Shown: positions 23,492 through 34,149 of the stretch, piece by piece | Position numbering within the stretch: the first letter of the stretch is position 1 | How the letters are laid out: each line of letters opens with the position of its first letter | Origin: Chrysaora quinquecirrha | Taxonomy: Eukaryota; Cnidaria; Scyphozoa; Semaeostomeae; Pelagiidae | Direction: 5' to 3' | Length of the DNA stretch: 64,000 bases | Assembly: GCA_014526335.1 (NCBI GenBank) | Contig: JACTAT010000038.1 | Location: forward strand, 1,284,582-1,348,581 | Translations under genes and position numbers: made by a program | Notes under the pieces: model-generated | Seen by the model: the letters and a program-made list of their open reading frames with translations, nothing else | Databases searched by the model: none | What the model was told of the DNA's origin: nothing

Positions 23492-23622
23492 TTACCAACC
23501 TCGAATGAATTTTTTATGACTATCAATTTCAATGACCCTATCAAATTCACCCAAAATTGCAATGTTCATCAAACTTTCAACAGCGCTTGCAAAATTCCTA
23601 CTTATTCTCAGATTACCCTCTC
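23492..23622 (-). pseudogene. 3' end of an unidentified Polinton gene, cut by satellite
   Basis: The minus-strand frame NLRISRNFASAVESLMNIAI continues to a stop (TAA at 23,494-23,492), three bases before the protease ATG. It is open to the satellite junction at 23,622, where it is lost. Its tight spacing with the protease suggests an adjacent gene of the same element. I do not recognise the family from this short C-terminus. Confidence 0.5.
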
Positions 23623-24040
23623 TATTGCTAGAAACAAATATAGAGCGCTATTATTACAAATACCCTTGTAAAGAACAGTCTTGTAGAAATGCAACAAAAT
23701 GCTTGCCATGTCCCTTACAGTAATACATTATTACCTTTTGCTTGGGACTGATTTTGCTGTATTGCTAGAAACAAATATAAAACGCTATTAATACAAATAC
23801 CCTTGTAAAGAACAGTCTTGTAGGAATGCAATAAAATGCTTGCCATGTCCCTTACAGTAATACAATATTACCTTTCGCTTGGGACTGATTTTGCTGTATT
23901 GCTAGAAACAAATATAAAACGCTATTATTACAAATACCCTTGTCAAGAACAGTCTTGTAGAAATGCAATAAAATGCTTGCCATGCCCTTACAGTAATACA
24001 ATATTACCTTTCGCTTGGGACTGATTTTGCTGCATTGCTA
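23622..24040. repeat. Three monomers of the 137-bp satellite
   Basis: The same monomer as in the left-edge array: about 3.06 copies in the same orientation. The left side abuts the truncated Polinton gene and the right side abuts a MITE. Confidence 0.97.
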
Positions 24041-24236
24041 CAACCATGGTCAAAATATAGTGGCAGTAGATTAAGAAAGCACAATTTTCAACCATCTCCG
24101 CCCCTACCCCGAAATTCTATGTTGTGGAAGGCCAACTGGCTTCAAAACGCAACATTGAAACTGGGGGAAAGGGGGGCTACCAAATACGTATACAATTAGT
24201 AGTTTACTGTCAACTATTTTGACCAGGATTGTCTCT
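24041..24236. mobile_element. MITE with CAAYCMTGGTCAAAATA ends
   Basis: CAACCATGGTCAAAATATAG at 24,041 is matched imperfectly by the inverted copy ending GACCAGGATTGTCTCTG near 24,236. The centre has C-run/G-run blocks around inverted ACATTG / CAATGTT words like those of the 17.5 and 33.7 kb MITEs. The left end abuts satellite, so a target duplication cannot be read with certainty. Confidence 0.55.
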
Positions 24237-24612
24237 GATAATTTTGGATTTAGAAATTTTCCCACAGAAATCTACGGTAGTAAAATGACATGTTCTTTTT
24301 GCTTTGAATTTTAAGAGACTTGAACCTTTTGTTTTTATAAAACATTTACCCCAATCCCTACTGGAAAATATTCTTACACAACTGATTGTTTTCTTTTGTC
24401 AAAAGAAACAATAGAACAGAAGAATCTATTGTAATTTGACTCGAGGGATGGCTGTTGTTATGAAATGATGACAGCCATCCTTTGTTGATGTGCTGGTACT
24501 GCAAGATGATTTTCAAAGGCATTTTCACACCCAACATTCAGTGTCAAATAACAACTGCTGTTGCTTTGCCTACATTGCAGAGTAAAGTAAGATATAATAA
24601 CAGTAGCGAAGA

Positions 24613-26121
24613 ATGGCCAGAACGAGAACAAGAACAGAGTTGATCGGGGAGAGAACATCTCTGCTCCTCAGAATCCTCCACCAACAGCATGGTGTCAGCT
24701 GCTACCAATTGGTGAAGAGGTTTGGCAACAAACATTCAGAGCGGAGTATATACGGCCATGCCAAGAAGCTCCTCAACGACGATGAGCAGGCCACTGACAA
24801 GAAACGCTTCAACAAAGGTCCTCCTAGGAAATTTTCATTGAAAGAAGAGCGCATTATCATAAGAACCCTAAAGATCTTGAGGGAGGAAGCCAATGAATTC
24901 TCCAACAAGAAGATCCAAGACAGAGCAGGACTTCACAGGGAGATATCAAACAGAGACATCAGACATTGCTTGGGTAAACATGGCTACAAGTATTGTCAGT
25001 CCCACAAGAAGGGCCTATTGAACGAGAGGGATAAACGTCAAAGGTTGTCCTTTGCCAGAAATTATTTGAAGGTCCCAGAGGAATATTGGAAGACAGATGT
25101 GTAATTTTTTTTTGACAGTGTTGGCTTTGCTTAAAAAAGCAACCCCACGTGTAAGTAGTAAATGGAATTTCGTCTTTTGGTTTGATTTTTTCAATAAGCC
25201 TTAGGCCTATTCGATATTTGTTTTCATTTTCATACAAAAGTGTCATACAAAAGACAAACAGGTAGGCTATACCGTAGAACATGGCTACTGTAGCCCTCGA
25301 GCCTGACCCCAGACACATCAACACCCAGCTGGTTTTCAGTCTCACATGAGGGGTATCCAAATTTTGAAATGCCCTGCTACTCAATTAGACACAAATTTAC
25401 TGACAGGGACATTTAGACATTGGGATTTCCTTGGCTGTCTGCTTGACAACAATATGATTAAAGTAGCCTTTCAAGGCAGAGGTAACCAACCACCTTTTAC
25501 GGTAAGGCTTTGTAAGGTCTTTCACTCTCATTCATTTTCATTTCCAACTTCAGGTGAGGCAAGAGCAGCTTCAAGTATGACCTGGCACAGACCCAGAGAA
25601 AGACTTCTCATGACCACCAAGGGGAAGAAGGAAGGCAGCCGTGGTAAGATGGCAAACTTTTTTGTAGCCCATGGATAGGGGTAGTGCTATGTAAACACCA
25701 TCAATGGCAAATTACTGGAGAGAAGTTCAGACAGAACATTGTTGAAGAAGAGTTCCCGAAAGTCTTCGAGAAATTTGGCTCCCCGCCAGGGAAAAGAATA
25801 TCCCTGCAAGACGGTTGTCCCCAACAGAATGCAAAGGCTGCCAGCAAAATCTGGCTGAAAATGGGGTATGAGTGCTTCAAAAACCCACCGAGATCACCAG
25901 ACCTCAAACCGATCGAGAACTTGTTCCACCTGGTAGGGGAAAAAATGAAGACCAGTGCACGGGACAGCAGCATCCATAGAGAGAGCTATGAGGACTTTGT
26001 CAAGCGAGTTGAAGAGATTATAACGGGTATGCCAGTTGAGACGATAAAAAATTTGATCTCATCAATGCCGAATAGAGAGAAAGAGGTGAGAAAGCCCAAA
26101 AGAAATAGGACCAGATATTGA
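24613..26121 (+). pseudogene. Tc1/mariner-like (IS630 superfamily) transposase
   Basis: The first frame (24,613-25,104) starts MARTRTRTELIGERTSLLLR and carries a helix-turn-helix-like N-terminus and a linker ending EEYWKTDV. It is cut by a TAA beside a T-run, after which FFDSVGF (near 25,117) gives the likely first catalytic aspartate. A donor-like GTAAG near 25,151 and an acceptor-like CAG near 25,554 suggest an intron. The final frame (25,684-26,121) holds SLQDGCPQQNAKAA (second aspartate) and PPRSPDLKPIENLFH (third acidic residue). A stop and frame change near 25,676 separates MANFFVAHG from the last frame. Probably inactive. No matching terminal repeats were identified with certainty. Confidence 0.85.
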
Positions 26122-26325
26122 CAGGTACTGAAATTAGTTTTCATACTTCATTTCTTGTGTTATGTTTTGCTTAAACGACAGAGAAAACACTGGGCATATA
26201 TCAATGGTAAACATTTTTGGGTAACAACAACATGCGAAAGCATCAAACAAAGCTAAGACAATTGCAATCTGGGTGTTTTTACCCCGGAAAAAAACAAAGG
26301 AAACTTTTAACCAATTCAAATAAAT

Positions 26326-26562
26326 AATCAAAGTGTCATCCAAGCGTCACACAAGAGTCACACAAGCGTCACCATGAAACCAGTGTATGTGTGTATTGCA
26401 TTTGATGCGTCACATGCGTCACCAAATTATATATAAGTATAGTATATTACTTAGAAATATTTGGTGACCCTTGTGACCCTTCGCAATCATATGGAAACAT
26501 TACAAAAATGATGGTGACACTGTTGTGACGCTTGCGTGACGCCTTGCGATGCTTTACCATTG
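26326..26562. repeat. Imperfect palindrome built of GCGTCAC repeats
   Basis: The left arm (26,326-26,375) has CAAGCGTCAC, CAAGAGTCAC and CAAGCGTCAC in tandem. The right arm (26,512-26,562) has the inverted series. Further GCGTCAC / GGTGACCC copies lie in the loop (about 26,406-26,480). About ten copies of the core occur in 240 bp. It lies just 3' of the minus-strand SF3-helicase pseudogene. It could be a MITE or a binding array for an element-encoded protein; the sequence does not decide. Confidence 0.6.
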
Positions 26563-26632
26563 GTTGTTTACAGTAAAGAACACAATGTCCAACAATTATC
26601 ATACAAAAGGATGATATTTGGCCTTTCAGTTT

Positions 26633-27430
26633 TTAATCATCTATGCCCTGAGCCACCAAACGGCTGAAACAATGAGGGCACTGCTCTATGTCCTTGATGT
26701 TTGAAATTTGTTTTGTGAACTCGAAAAGCTTCCATCGGGAGTTCATCATTTCTGTTTCCATTTGATGGTGCATGCTGTACCTTTCCACAAATTGTATCGC
26801 TGATTTGCTCGTAGCAAAGAAAGGGATGGCGTTCTCTCTGTCTATGACAAGATCAGTAGCGAATTGGTTTTTTGAGCGAGGGAGGTGTGCAGTTTGTCCT
26901 TCCAAGAGCAAGAGAAATTCATTCCACTTTATCAGCTCCTCGGACCAACGGAGGTCATTGAGATATGCCATCTCTGCCTAATCGAGGCCCACCCATGCAT
27001 ACTTCCCCGCGGCGGGGTTCACAAAGCATTGGAATATCAACTCTACTGGGTTAAGGAGGAACGACTTTCCGCAGTTGGTAGGACCTGTCAGCATGATGTT
27101 GTTCAACTGTTTACGGCCTTTGCAGAGGCAGCGTCTCACAGCATCCGCAAAGACATAAATGTTGATGTCATTGTTTGACAGAACCTCCCGTGCACACTCA
27201 TACCAAACTCCATTGCAACTTTCAACGCAGGGCTTGTTCAAATATTTGAGTACCAGTGCAACTTCTCACATTCAACCACAATCGGTGCAAAGTGCAGTCT
27301 CCACAAGGTGGATATTAAATCAGACAAGGCCTTGGGGTTCTTATTCAAAACAAAGTGGTACAAGTCGGGAAGACCCTCGTCACTTCTTTTTTTGGCAGCC
27401 GCCATGAGCTCGCTTTCCTTTTTGATGTTA
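26633..27430 (-). pseudogene. SF3-type helicase (NS1-like ATPase) of an unidentified element
   Basis: Minus strand. The upstream frame (27,430-27,238) reads KKRSDEGLPDLYHFVLNKNP, then a frame change leads into EVLSNNDINIYVFADAVRRC. Walker A, GPTNCGKSFLL, lies near 27,080. It is followed by NPAAGKYAWVGLD, an in-frame TAG (about 26,975), then AEMAYLNDLRWS (Walker B-like region) and LLLLEGQTAHLPRSKNQFATD. A C-terminal CPHCFSRL pair follows. The A-B-C spacing fits superfamily 3 helicases such as parvovirus-type NS1 or Rep proteins, which unwind DNA for replication. The 5' end is lost at the satellite junction. No Rep nuclease domain is seen. Confidence 0.75.
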
Positions 27431-27927
27431 AACAAATATAAAACGCTATTATTACAAATACCCTTGTAAAGAACAGTCTTGTAGAAATGCAATAAAATGC
27501 TTGCCATGTCCCTTACAGTAATACAATATTACCCTTCGCTTGGGACTGATTTTGCTGTATTGCTAGAAACAAATATAAAACGCTATTATTACAAATACCC
27601 TTGTTAAGAACAGCCTTGTAGAAATGCAATGAAATGCTTGCCATGTCCCTTAAAGTATTACAATATTACCTTTCGCTTAGGACTGATTTTGCTGTATTGC
27701 TAGAAACAAATATAGAACGCTATTATTACAAATACCTTTGTAAAGAACAGTCTTGTAGAAATGCAAGAAAATGCTTGCCATGTCCCTTACAGTAATACAA
27801 TATTACCTTTCGCTTGGGACTGATTTTGCTGTATTGCAAGAAAGAAATATAAAACGCTGTTATTACAAATACCCTTGTAAAGAACAGTCTTGTAGAAATG
27901 CAATAAAATGTTTGCCATGTCCCTTAC
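27430..27927. repeat. 3.6 monomers of the 137-bp satellite between two element genes
   Basis: The array begins mid-monomer (AAACAAATATAAAACG) directly after the helicase frame and ends mid-monomer (TGTCCCTTAC). A 46-bp unique link (27,928-27,973) then joins copy B of the Polinton fragment. Monomers are more diverged than in the main array. Confidence 0.97.
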
Positions 27928-28335
27928 GTTATTAAGAATTGAGGGTGTATATATGCTTATCAACAACGACGCATCATATTTGGAAGGGATCTGACCTTCA
28001 TTTAATAATTTACTTTTGGTTAACATGACCTCTTTAATCATCTTCCATTTGCTCTGCTGTATGCATAAAAAGAATTCAAATTTAACTGCAAAACTCATAT
28101 TTACACCCTGCATTCCGTAAATTATTTATTGGAATCCCCTCAGAGATTTTTTTACTGATAAACACATTCGAAATCTCCTCTGTAAAAATGCCTGAATTTT
28201 TAGTGCAGCATATTCTTCATCGCTCAACCCAACAATAAATTAAATCATGTTGTTAGGCTGAAGAGAAAATTATGTTTGTTATGAATATGAATATGTTATG
28301 AATATGCTACTTAGCAAAAATAGGATTCATTCGAT
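27928..28335 (-). pseudogene. Polinton-associated gene fragment (copy B)
   Basis: Homologous to 9,836-10,230. The minus-strand frame at 28,113-27,928 includes KEVMLTKSKLLNEGQIPSKY and continues SLLISIYTPSILNN into the satellite. It lacks about 42 bp of the acidic EEMM stretch found in copy A, which changes the frame relationship. The function is unknown. Confidence 0.5.
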
Positions 28336-30570
28336 TATAAACAAGACAGATTGCAATTCATAAAAATCAAGCAGCAGAATTTTTATTGCTTCTTGCCAGC
28401 CTTGAATATTTTGCCCCTTGCATACCTTGGCATTCAGTTTCTCCTTCCATATCTTTTTCTACAAAATAAAATAATAAATTATAGGGTAGATTAAGGTATA
28501 AAGGTATATCTAAAATTTCTGTCGCAGAGAGCCATGCCCCCCATGCCTTCATCTTGGAGATAGAGTTTCCAAAATCTAGACTGTAACAGAAGCACTACAA
28601 GCTTTTAAATAACCAAATAAAATTTTAGGTGATTCTCTTAGACAATCTAAAAATTAAGAAAATAATTGCAATTTAATAATAGACACTCTCTTTCTTAATA
28701 GCGAACTATATAGGAAAATGGTTTGCCATGTTTGATCCCACAAATCAGGTTAATGTCTCCTGTTGTGATTCATTTAATTTTAACACTGTATACTTTAGGG
28801 TATATTTTAGAGATTGAAAATAAACACCTTACCATTGCTATGTCCTGCAGTTTCATCAGCAGGATTTGAGTACCATTGTAAATAATATAAAAAATTAATC
28901 GAATTGAATTGTTTCAAGATGTTTGAAGTGTAATTTCAAGCAACAATATGGCCTAGAAAGCCTTATTATTCTGATATAAGGCTTGCTATTACCCATCATA
29001 TACAGTCTGTGCTGGTCTGCATATCCATTATAAGTAGGTGTGTCTTCAAAATCTTGACAGCAATATCCACACCCATCCATATGTCATGTACCCCTCCCTC
29101 CAGGAAGCTAGATATTCGGAAAACATTCCAGAATCTTAAACCCTTTTCTCATAAGCAACAATCTGCAGAAAAAGTATCCAAAGCACAACATACTTTTAAA
29201 TTCAGTCAAGAAAACGTTCAACACAGCTTTTCCAGTGTCAGGGTGCCTTTTGCATCAGTGCCCATGAAGCTTTCTGCGAACCCAAGGGTTCACATTGTGT
29301 CAAGTCCATGACCATTTTTGTGTTTTTTCACAAAGAGAACAACAATGTTGCTGCCATGCCAATGATGAAATGCACTTATCTGTAAATCAAAAGCAATAAT
29401 TGGTTTTATAGACATGGCACAAAGTGAAAGAACAACATACAATCAAAACAACAAGCAATCATGTTTATTTTCCTGAAAACTTTATAAAAATATGTTTACC
29501 AAAAGATTTTCAACATTTATGAATGCCAATAAATACCCTTTTACAAATGATTCTTTTCTGTAAAGTCTCATTGGGCTGTTTCGACATTTTACTCATTTTC
29601 ACTGGGCCTGGGGGAAATTCATTGCAACAATTTTTACATTTTAAACTCCGTATGGGGTTTTCCATTGAGCATTGCATGCAAATCTGAAAAAAGAAAGAAA
29701 ATTTCTGCTATATTGACAATGCACGTTTACTTAATTTTTTCACTTCTCAATACATTTACTTTGTTTTCCTACAATTCAGACATTCAATTGCCTATAGTCC
29801 ACAACCTCATTTACTCATCAATAAAATGAAGGATTCATAGATTCATATTTTTCATTGCAAAGGCAATGCATAGCATAGAATACTGCTGAATAATTTTATA
29901 TTTGCAAATTGCTGATAAAGCCTCTTGAAGATTCATGTACAGGCATTATGGATTTTCCCCTCATAACAATGCCATGTTTTCTTTACGTCACTAACAATAC
30001 CAACATCTGGAATGTGGGAAGCAGAGGTGACAGTCAGCTTTTTCTTTGACACTTCAGATATAGTTTGAATGCACGATAGGCCAAATTAAGCTTAAATTGG
30101 TTCTTTAAACATATTACGGTGCAGGTCATGTGCCCTAAGTGTGGTATGAAAACGTCTTGAGGGGAAGGCCTATTCTTAATGTCATATGCAATTAAATTAT
30201 AAACTAAGGGTGTTACCTTGCCAATTTTTCTTTTATTGCCTATAAAGAGGAATGTAATAATTAATACTAGGAAGAAATATAGAGTAATTACAAGAGCACT
30301 GTCATCACTAAAATTGGCGTGGAAAGAAGTTCTATTTCAACGCAGCATTCTACTGTATTTTATGCTGAAGATTGTATTTTCATAATAGTTCTGTCTACCA
30401 TTGTGTATTTCTTTTTGCCTCATATAAATTTCAATTCAATTCAATTTCAATTTTATTATGTATTCTCAACTTACTTACAATATACTGATTCTAAAAACGC
30501 ATTTAATTTGATACAATTAATACTTTTGATATAACAACTTCATTTCTTTTCTCACAAACAATTAATTGTA
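28336..30570. other. 2.2 kb without a recognised gene, between two blocks of Polinton homology
   Basis: AT-rich, with only short open frames. It replaces the 195 bp found between the same two homologous blocks in copy A. Near 30,310-30,455 a CTGTATTTTATGCTG...TTTTTGCCTCATATAAA segment followed by AATTCAATTCAATTTC resembles a LINE 3' end with a short repeat tail (low confidence). Nothing else is recognised. Confidence 0.4.
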
Positions 30571-30749
30571 TCTATAATCACAGCTGTATGACCCATGGAA
30601 ATAAACATAGAACAAGCCATGGCATTTATCTTTATCTCACTATTTTCCTGCCTATTTTCAGATATACTACCACTTGTATCAGCAAAGTTTTGATATATAT
30701 CCTCAGAGTAATAAGTCACCGGATCATCAAACAATAAAAATTCTATCAT
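30552..30749 (-). pseudogene. Polinton-like small ORF (copy B)
   Basis: A 65-codon frame starting MIEFLLFDDPVTYYSEDIYQ, closely matching 10,598-10,374 for about 57 codons. The shared block lies at 30,575-30,935. No motif is recognised. It is conserved between copies, which suggests a real gene of the element, but the C-terminal codons are replaced by flanking sequence here. Confidence 0.4.
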
Positions 30750-30882
30750 ATCATGACTGGCCTAATTTTAATTTAGGCCTAGATAGACCTGGGCTGGGCC
30801 CTGCTACGGTAGATACCTGTGACCTTACTATATTGTATTTTTGTAGGTAATAAACATTTCCCCCCTCCTGTTGAATTGCCAA

Positions 30883-31233
30883 CTAAAGGACTACCATTAC
30901 CATCAGTCTGACTGCTTTGCATTTTGAATAGTGAAAAGTCAACCAACTACCACCAAGATAGTTACTTTCCAATAGATCGCCTTCTATATTTATAGATGTA
31001 TGTCCATTTAAATGAACACCATCCTTTATTCTACTCAAACAGTTGATCTTTCCTTCGGTTAACGGATCGCCATCTCCCTTCTTCTTATATACAATCAGAT
31101 ACATAGCCTGGTGAGGTTGTATGCTGTCAGAAGTCTTGTATTCAAAGTATTTCAATATTGAACCATTTGGTAAAGTGTGATTCATTTGATCTTCCAAACC
31201 GAGGAAATGAGCCAAAGGTCTTGAAAATTTCAT
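30883..31233 (-). CDS. Possible Polinton structural-protein fragment
   Basis: A 116-codon frame starting MKFSRPLAHFLGLEDQMNH and containing HQAMYLIVYKKKGDGDP and HLNGHTSINIEGDLLESNYL. Its position and strand match the other Polinton genes in copy B. The N-terminal SRPLAHFLGLED resembles blocks seen in minor or penton-like proteins of Polintons, but this is a weak recollection and not a firm match. The frame overlaps the start of the homologous block shared with copy A, and is cut off in copy A near 10,790 by unrelated sequence. Confidence 0.4.
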   Translation of the reverse strand: MKFSRPLAHFLGLEDQMNHTLPNGSILKYFEYKTSDSIQPHQAMYLIVYKKKGDGDPLTEGKINCLSRIKDGVHLNGHTSINIEGDLLESNYLGGSWLTFHYSKCKAVRLMVMVVL

Positions 31234-31299
31234 GAGAAGTGCACTGGTAAATTTCAGTCGCTTTCCTTGATTACTCGATACAAATATGTAAGGAAAAAC

Positions 31300-32112
31300 T
31301 TACGCACTTTTATCTTGTCTTGCTTTTCTTGCGCTGGCAGGCGGGGGCTGCTTAATGGGCCTAGCGTCACCTGTGTCTATTTCATGTTGAATTACCGTCG
31401 TGTGACCCAAGTCAAGATTGGAAGAGGCAAAAATATCCTCGTAGCTCTTAAGGAGGTCATTCAATTGGCGATTCTGAGCAGCAGACAGAGCTGGGCTTGG
31501 CAGTGATGTGAATGCAGAGAGTAGATTGTCTAGGCCGGTAGAACTGGACGCTGAAGTCTTGTCAGTAGATGGAGAAGAACCCGAGTCCAGTGGCATGATT
31601 ATGTCATTGTTATCGGTTTCAACGAATTGTCCTATAGATGTTCCGTTATGTAAAATAACAGGGCTATCTGTCGGATTAAGCAGGCGGAATGATACTTGGC
31701 CATCAGTATCAGGTGAAGAAACAGAAGCTGTGGTGAGCAGATGATAATGATCAGAAAGCTTAGGTGTAGCTTCAATTAGACCTATAACATGCGTTGCAGG
31801 AAAACTCGTGAGGTAAGCTGGAATGACTGCTTCACTATGCACATCTATCACCAGTGTATTTGCGACTCTAACATCTGAAACTAGCGGAGGTGTTTCACCG
31901 CTTGCAAAGAAAACAGTGTTTTTGTCCGAAAATTTTACTTTCTTCTTATGAACATCAATAACGGCGCTTACTTTATGCAACAAGTCTCTGCCAAGGACAA
32001 CATTATATGTCAACTCTGGAACTATTGCAGTGTTGCATAAATACTCTTCGCTTCCAATTAAAACAGGAAAAGATAGGGGAAAAAGAAGCAGCTGAAAACA
32101 ATCAAGAAGTGA
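31300..32112 (-). pseudogene. Gypsy-type LTR retrotransposon polyprotein fragment (protease to RT linker)
   Basis: Minus strand, open from about 32,112 to 31,300. ELTYNVVLGRDLLHKVSAV near 32,000 is the C-terminal part of a retropepsin-like aspartic protease (LGRDLL block). A serine/threonine-rich linker follows, then GHTTVIQHEIDTGDARPIKQ near 31,360, which is the characteristic lead-in to Gypsy reverse transcriptase. The frame stops there and no RT follows, so it is truncated at about 31,300. The catalytic DTG of the protease would lie upstream and is not seen. No LTRs are recognised. Confidence 0.8.
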
Positions 32113-33148
32113 CTAATATTTTCATAGGTTAATGTTGTGTCTTGAGTTTATAATTAAGTTCTCGTTAAGTTTTTTGCCCTTCATTGACTGTTTCATCTCT
32201 GCTAAAATTAGGATACTATCTTTCATTCGATCCAAAAAAGGGCGTTTCCTAGCACTCTAAAGGGCGTGTTTCCTGAAAATTATTCCTGGGAACAAGCACC
32301 CAGACCCCCAACTTCCACTAGCTTGGCTCAATAGTCCACCCCACATTCTGGCCGCTGGCGCCCCCCTGTCCATGTAATCATTAATCCAGTGTTTTCAACA
32401 CCAAAAACGTCTTTATGAAATCTTAATTTTTAGGAGATCAATTTCGAGTCACCAAATTCAAATAATTTTTTAAATTTTAATGGAGTTGTGGAACCTGATG
32501 AGGTAAGGAAATAGTCTTAAGCCCCGGCCAAATGAGTATATTTTTTGCCTGAATTTTTACTACACATTTTAGCTTCGAAATTCCAGCGAAGTATAGTGTT
32601 CTGGCCGAAAAGCTTACATTTCGCTTTCGCACTTTGATTTTATGAACAATATTTTTTATAACAATATATTTTTGTAACATAATATTTTTTTTATATTTTT
32701 TATTTCTTTTAATTTTTTTGAAAGAAAATACTTAGATTTTATGAACAATTACATTTTTTAAGCATTAGTAGAATACTTTTGACACCAGCTTCTTCACTGC
32801 TCATCATCTCAAACCTTTGCTTTCTCAAACCCTGTTTGATTTCATTGGAGGATACACAGCTCCCTCGAGCTTTACCAATGTTGCTATTGAGCTGCGTATA
32901 TAACTACACCAAAGATTTGCTTATAAGAATCATATACTATGTTTTGTTTAGGATACTGCAGATGAAATTGTCCCAGATAATCTGGTCGCAGCCCAGATCT
33001 GCTAGTCATGCGTGTTTTCAAAGGAAATGCTAAATTTGAGTTGTTTGATGAAATTTGGAACCAGCAATATTGTATATATCTAGTGTCATTCGTACAAAAA
33101 AGTAAATCATCTTAAAATATTTCACAAAACTTGTTTTATACGCTCCCA
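32113..33148. other. AT-rich stretch without a recognised gene
   Basis: T-rich low-complexity sequence (32,640-32,760), short frames only. A GGCCAAATGAGTATATTTTT / TTCTGGCCGAAAAG pair near 32,525-32,615 hints at a decayed DNA element but is not convincing. Confidence 0.5.
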
Positions 33149-33412
33149 GGGTTTGAAATCGAAATTAAAAATGAAGCAAGAAATGTTAAAGTGACTCCGA
33201 TCCTGATGTCCATGGACCTACCTGCTAAAGCCTATTTCTTGAAAATGAACCACCACAACGGCAAAAATGGCTGCAAAAACTGTTTGATAGAAGGACATCA
33301 CATCAACAGTGGAAAGGGCACAGCAAACTACTTCCCTTATGAAGGGTTGGCACTATTACGTGGTAGATTTATGCACAGGTGTGACGTATTCAAAACTATT
33401 TGATTCGAGGCT
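33149..33412 (+). pseudogene. Isolated EnSpm-like transposase exon joined to a CACTA-type end
   Basis: After an acceptor-like CTCCCAG the frame reads PILMSMDLPAKAYFLKMNHH, then GKNGCKNCLIEGHH, a cysteine-containing block like those upstream of the DDE core in metazoan EnSpm/CACTA transposases. At about 33,342 the frame runs into GGGTTGGCACTATTACGTGG, a sequence that recurs at 36,462 and inverted near 45,318. The exon faces the opposite way to the EnSpm-like exons in the adjacent palindrome arm, so it is not simply their upstream exon. Confidence 0.6.
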
Positions 33413-33692
33413 ATTTTCACTTTCACAAGTATTTTCACTTTTTCCCCTTATCTTTGTAACGAGTCAATCGAAGTCAAGTACACATCTAAGCACAGGCATG
33501 TCGTAAGTGTTTGCACCTCAATAAAAACAGCATAGTAATGGCAGACTACTCTTCAGGAATATTCAGTTCTTCATTATTCATGCTGTAGACTGGATTGAAA
33601 TTTAATACCTTATTTAATTGCTTTACTAAAGTGACAGTATTATTAGTGGTATTTATTTCCTACACAATTAGTTGACGCGGAAACTCAACCAC

Positions 33693-33923
33693 AATCTTGG
33701 AAAAATATATATTGGAACGGCCTAAATAGTTTTGCTATTATCTATTTATTCCCCCTTCTCCCCCGTTACAATGTTGTTTTGTACAAAAGTTGCCTTGCTC
33801 TACTACCAACATTGTTTTTTGGGTAAAAGGGGGAAGAATTGGAGTTATGGAAGTAGAAAATCAATGGAACAGGCCATATTCCTTGGAGGAAATGCCTTGT
33901 TCCCAATATTTTGTCCAAGATTG
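33693..33923. mobile_element. MITE with CAATCTTGG ends (left-arm copy)
   Basis: CAATCTTGGAAAAATATATA at 33,693 is imperfectly inverted at the right end, ...CCAATATTTTGTCCAAGATTG (33,923). The centre has CCCCC / GGGGG blocks with inverted ACAATGTTG words. It is the same layout as the 17.5 and 24.0 kb MITEs. The matching copy in the other arm is at about 51,523-51,753, so the MITE entered before the palindrome formed. Confidence 0.6.
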
Positions 33924-34149
33924 CAGCTTAAAATTGCGTGCAGAAATTACGAAAAGAAAACACTTCGCTCTGGCACGAAAGCTCTCCAAGAAATCAATGG
34001 TTAAATAAAAACATTATTAAGAACATTCATGCCTTAAATTATTTATCTGGCTCTTATAAATAAGAGATGCTAATGTAAAAGATCATATAAAAGATAAAAG
34101 GTAGTTAGCTTCTGCATTAGATACTTACTTTGAGCTTATACTAGCCACC

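Noticed and set aside
12301..26977. In-frame TAG stops in the polymerase (12,301; 12,436) and helicase (about 26,975) as TAG recoding
   Set aside because: TGA and TAA stops, frameshifts and insertions also occur in the same genes, so ordinary decay explains them.
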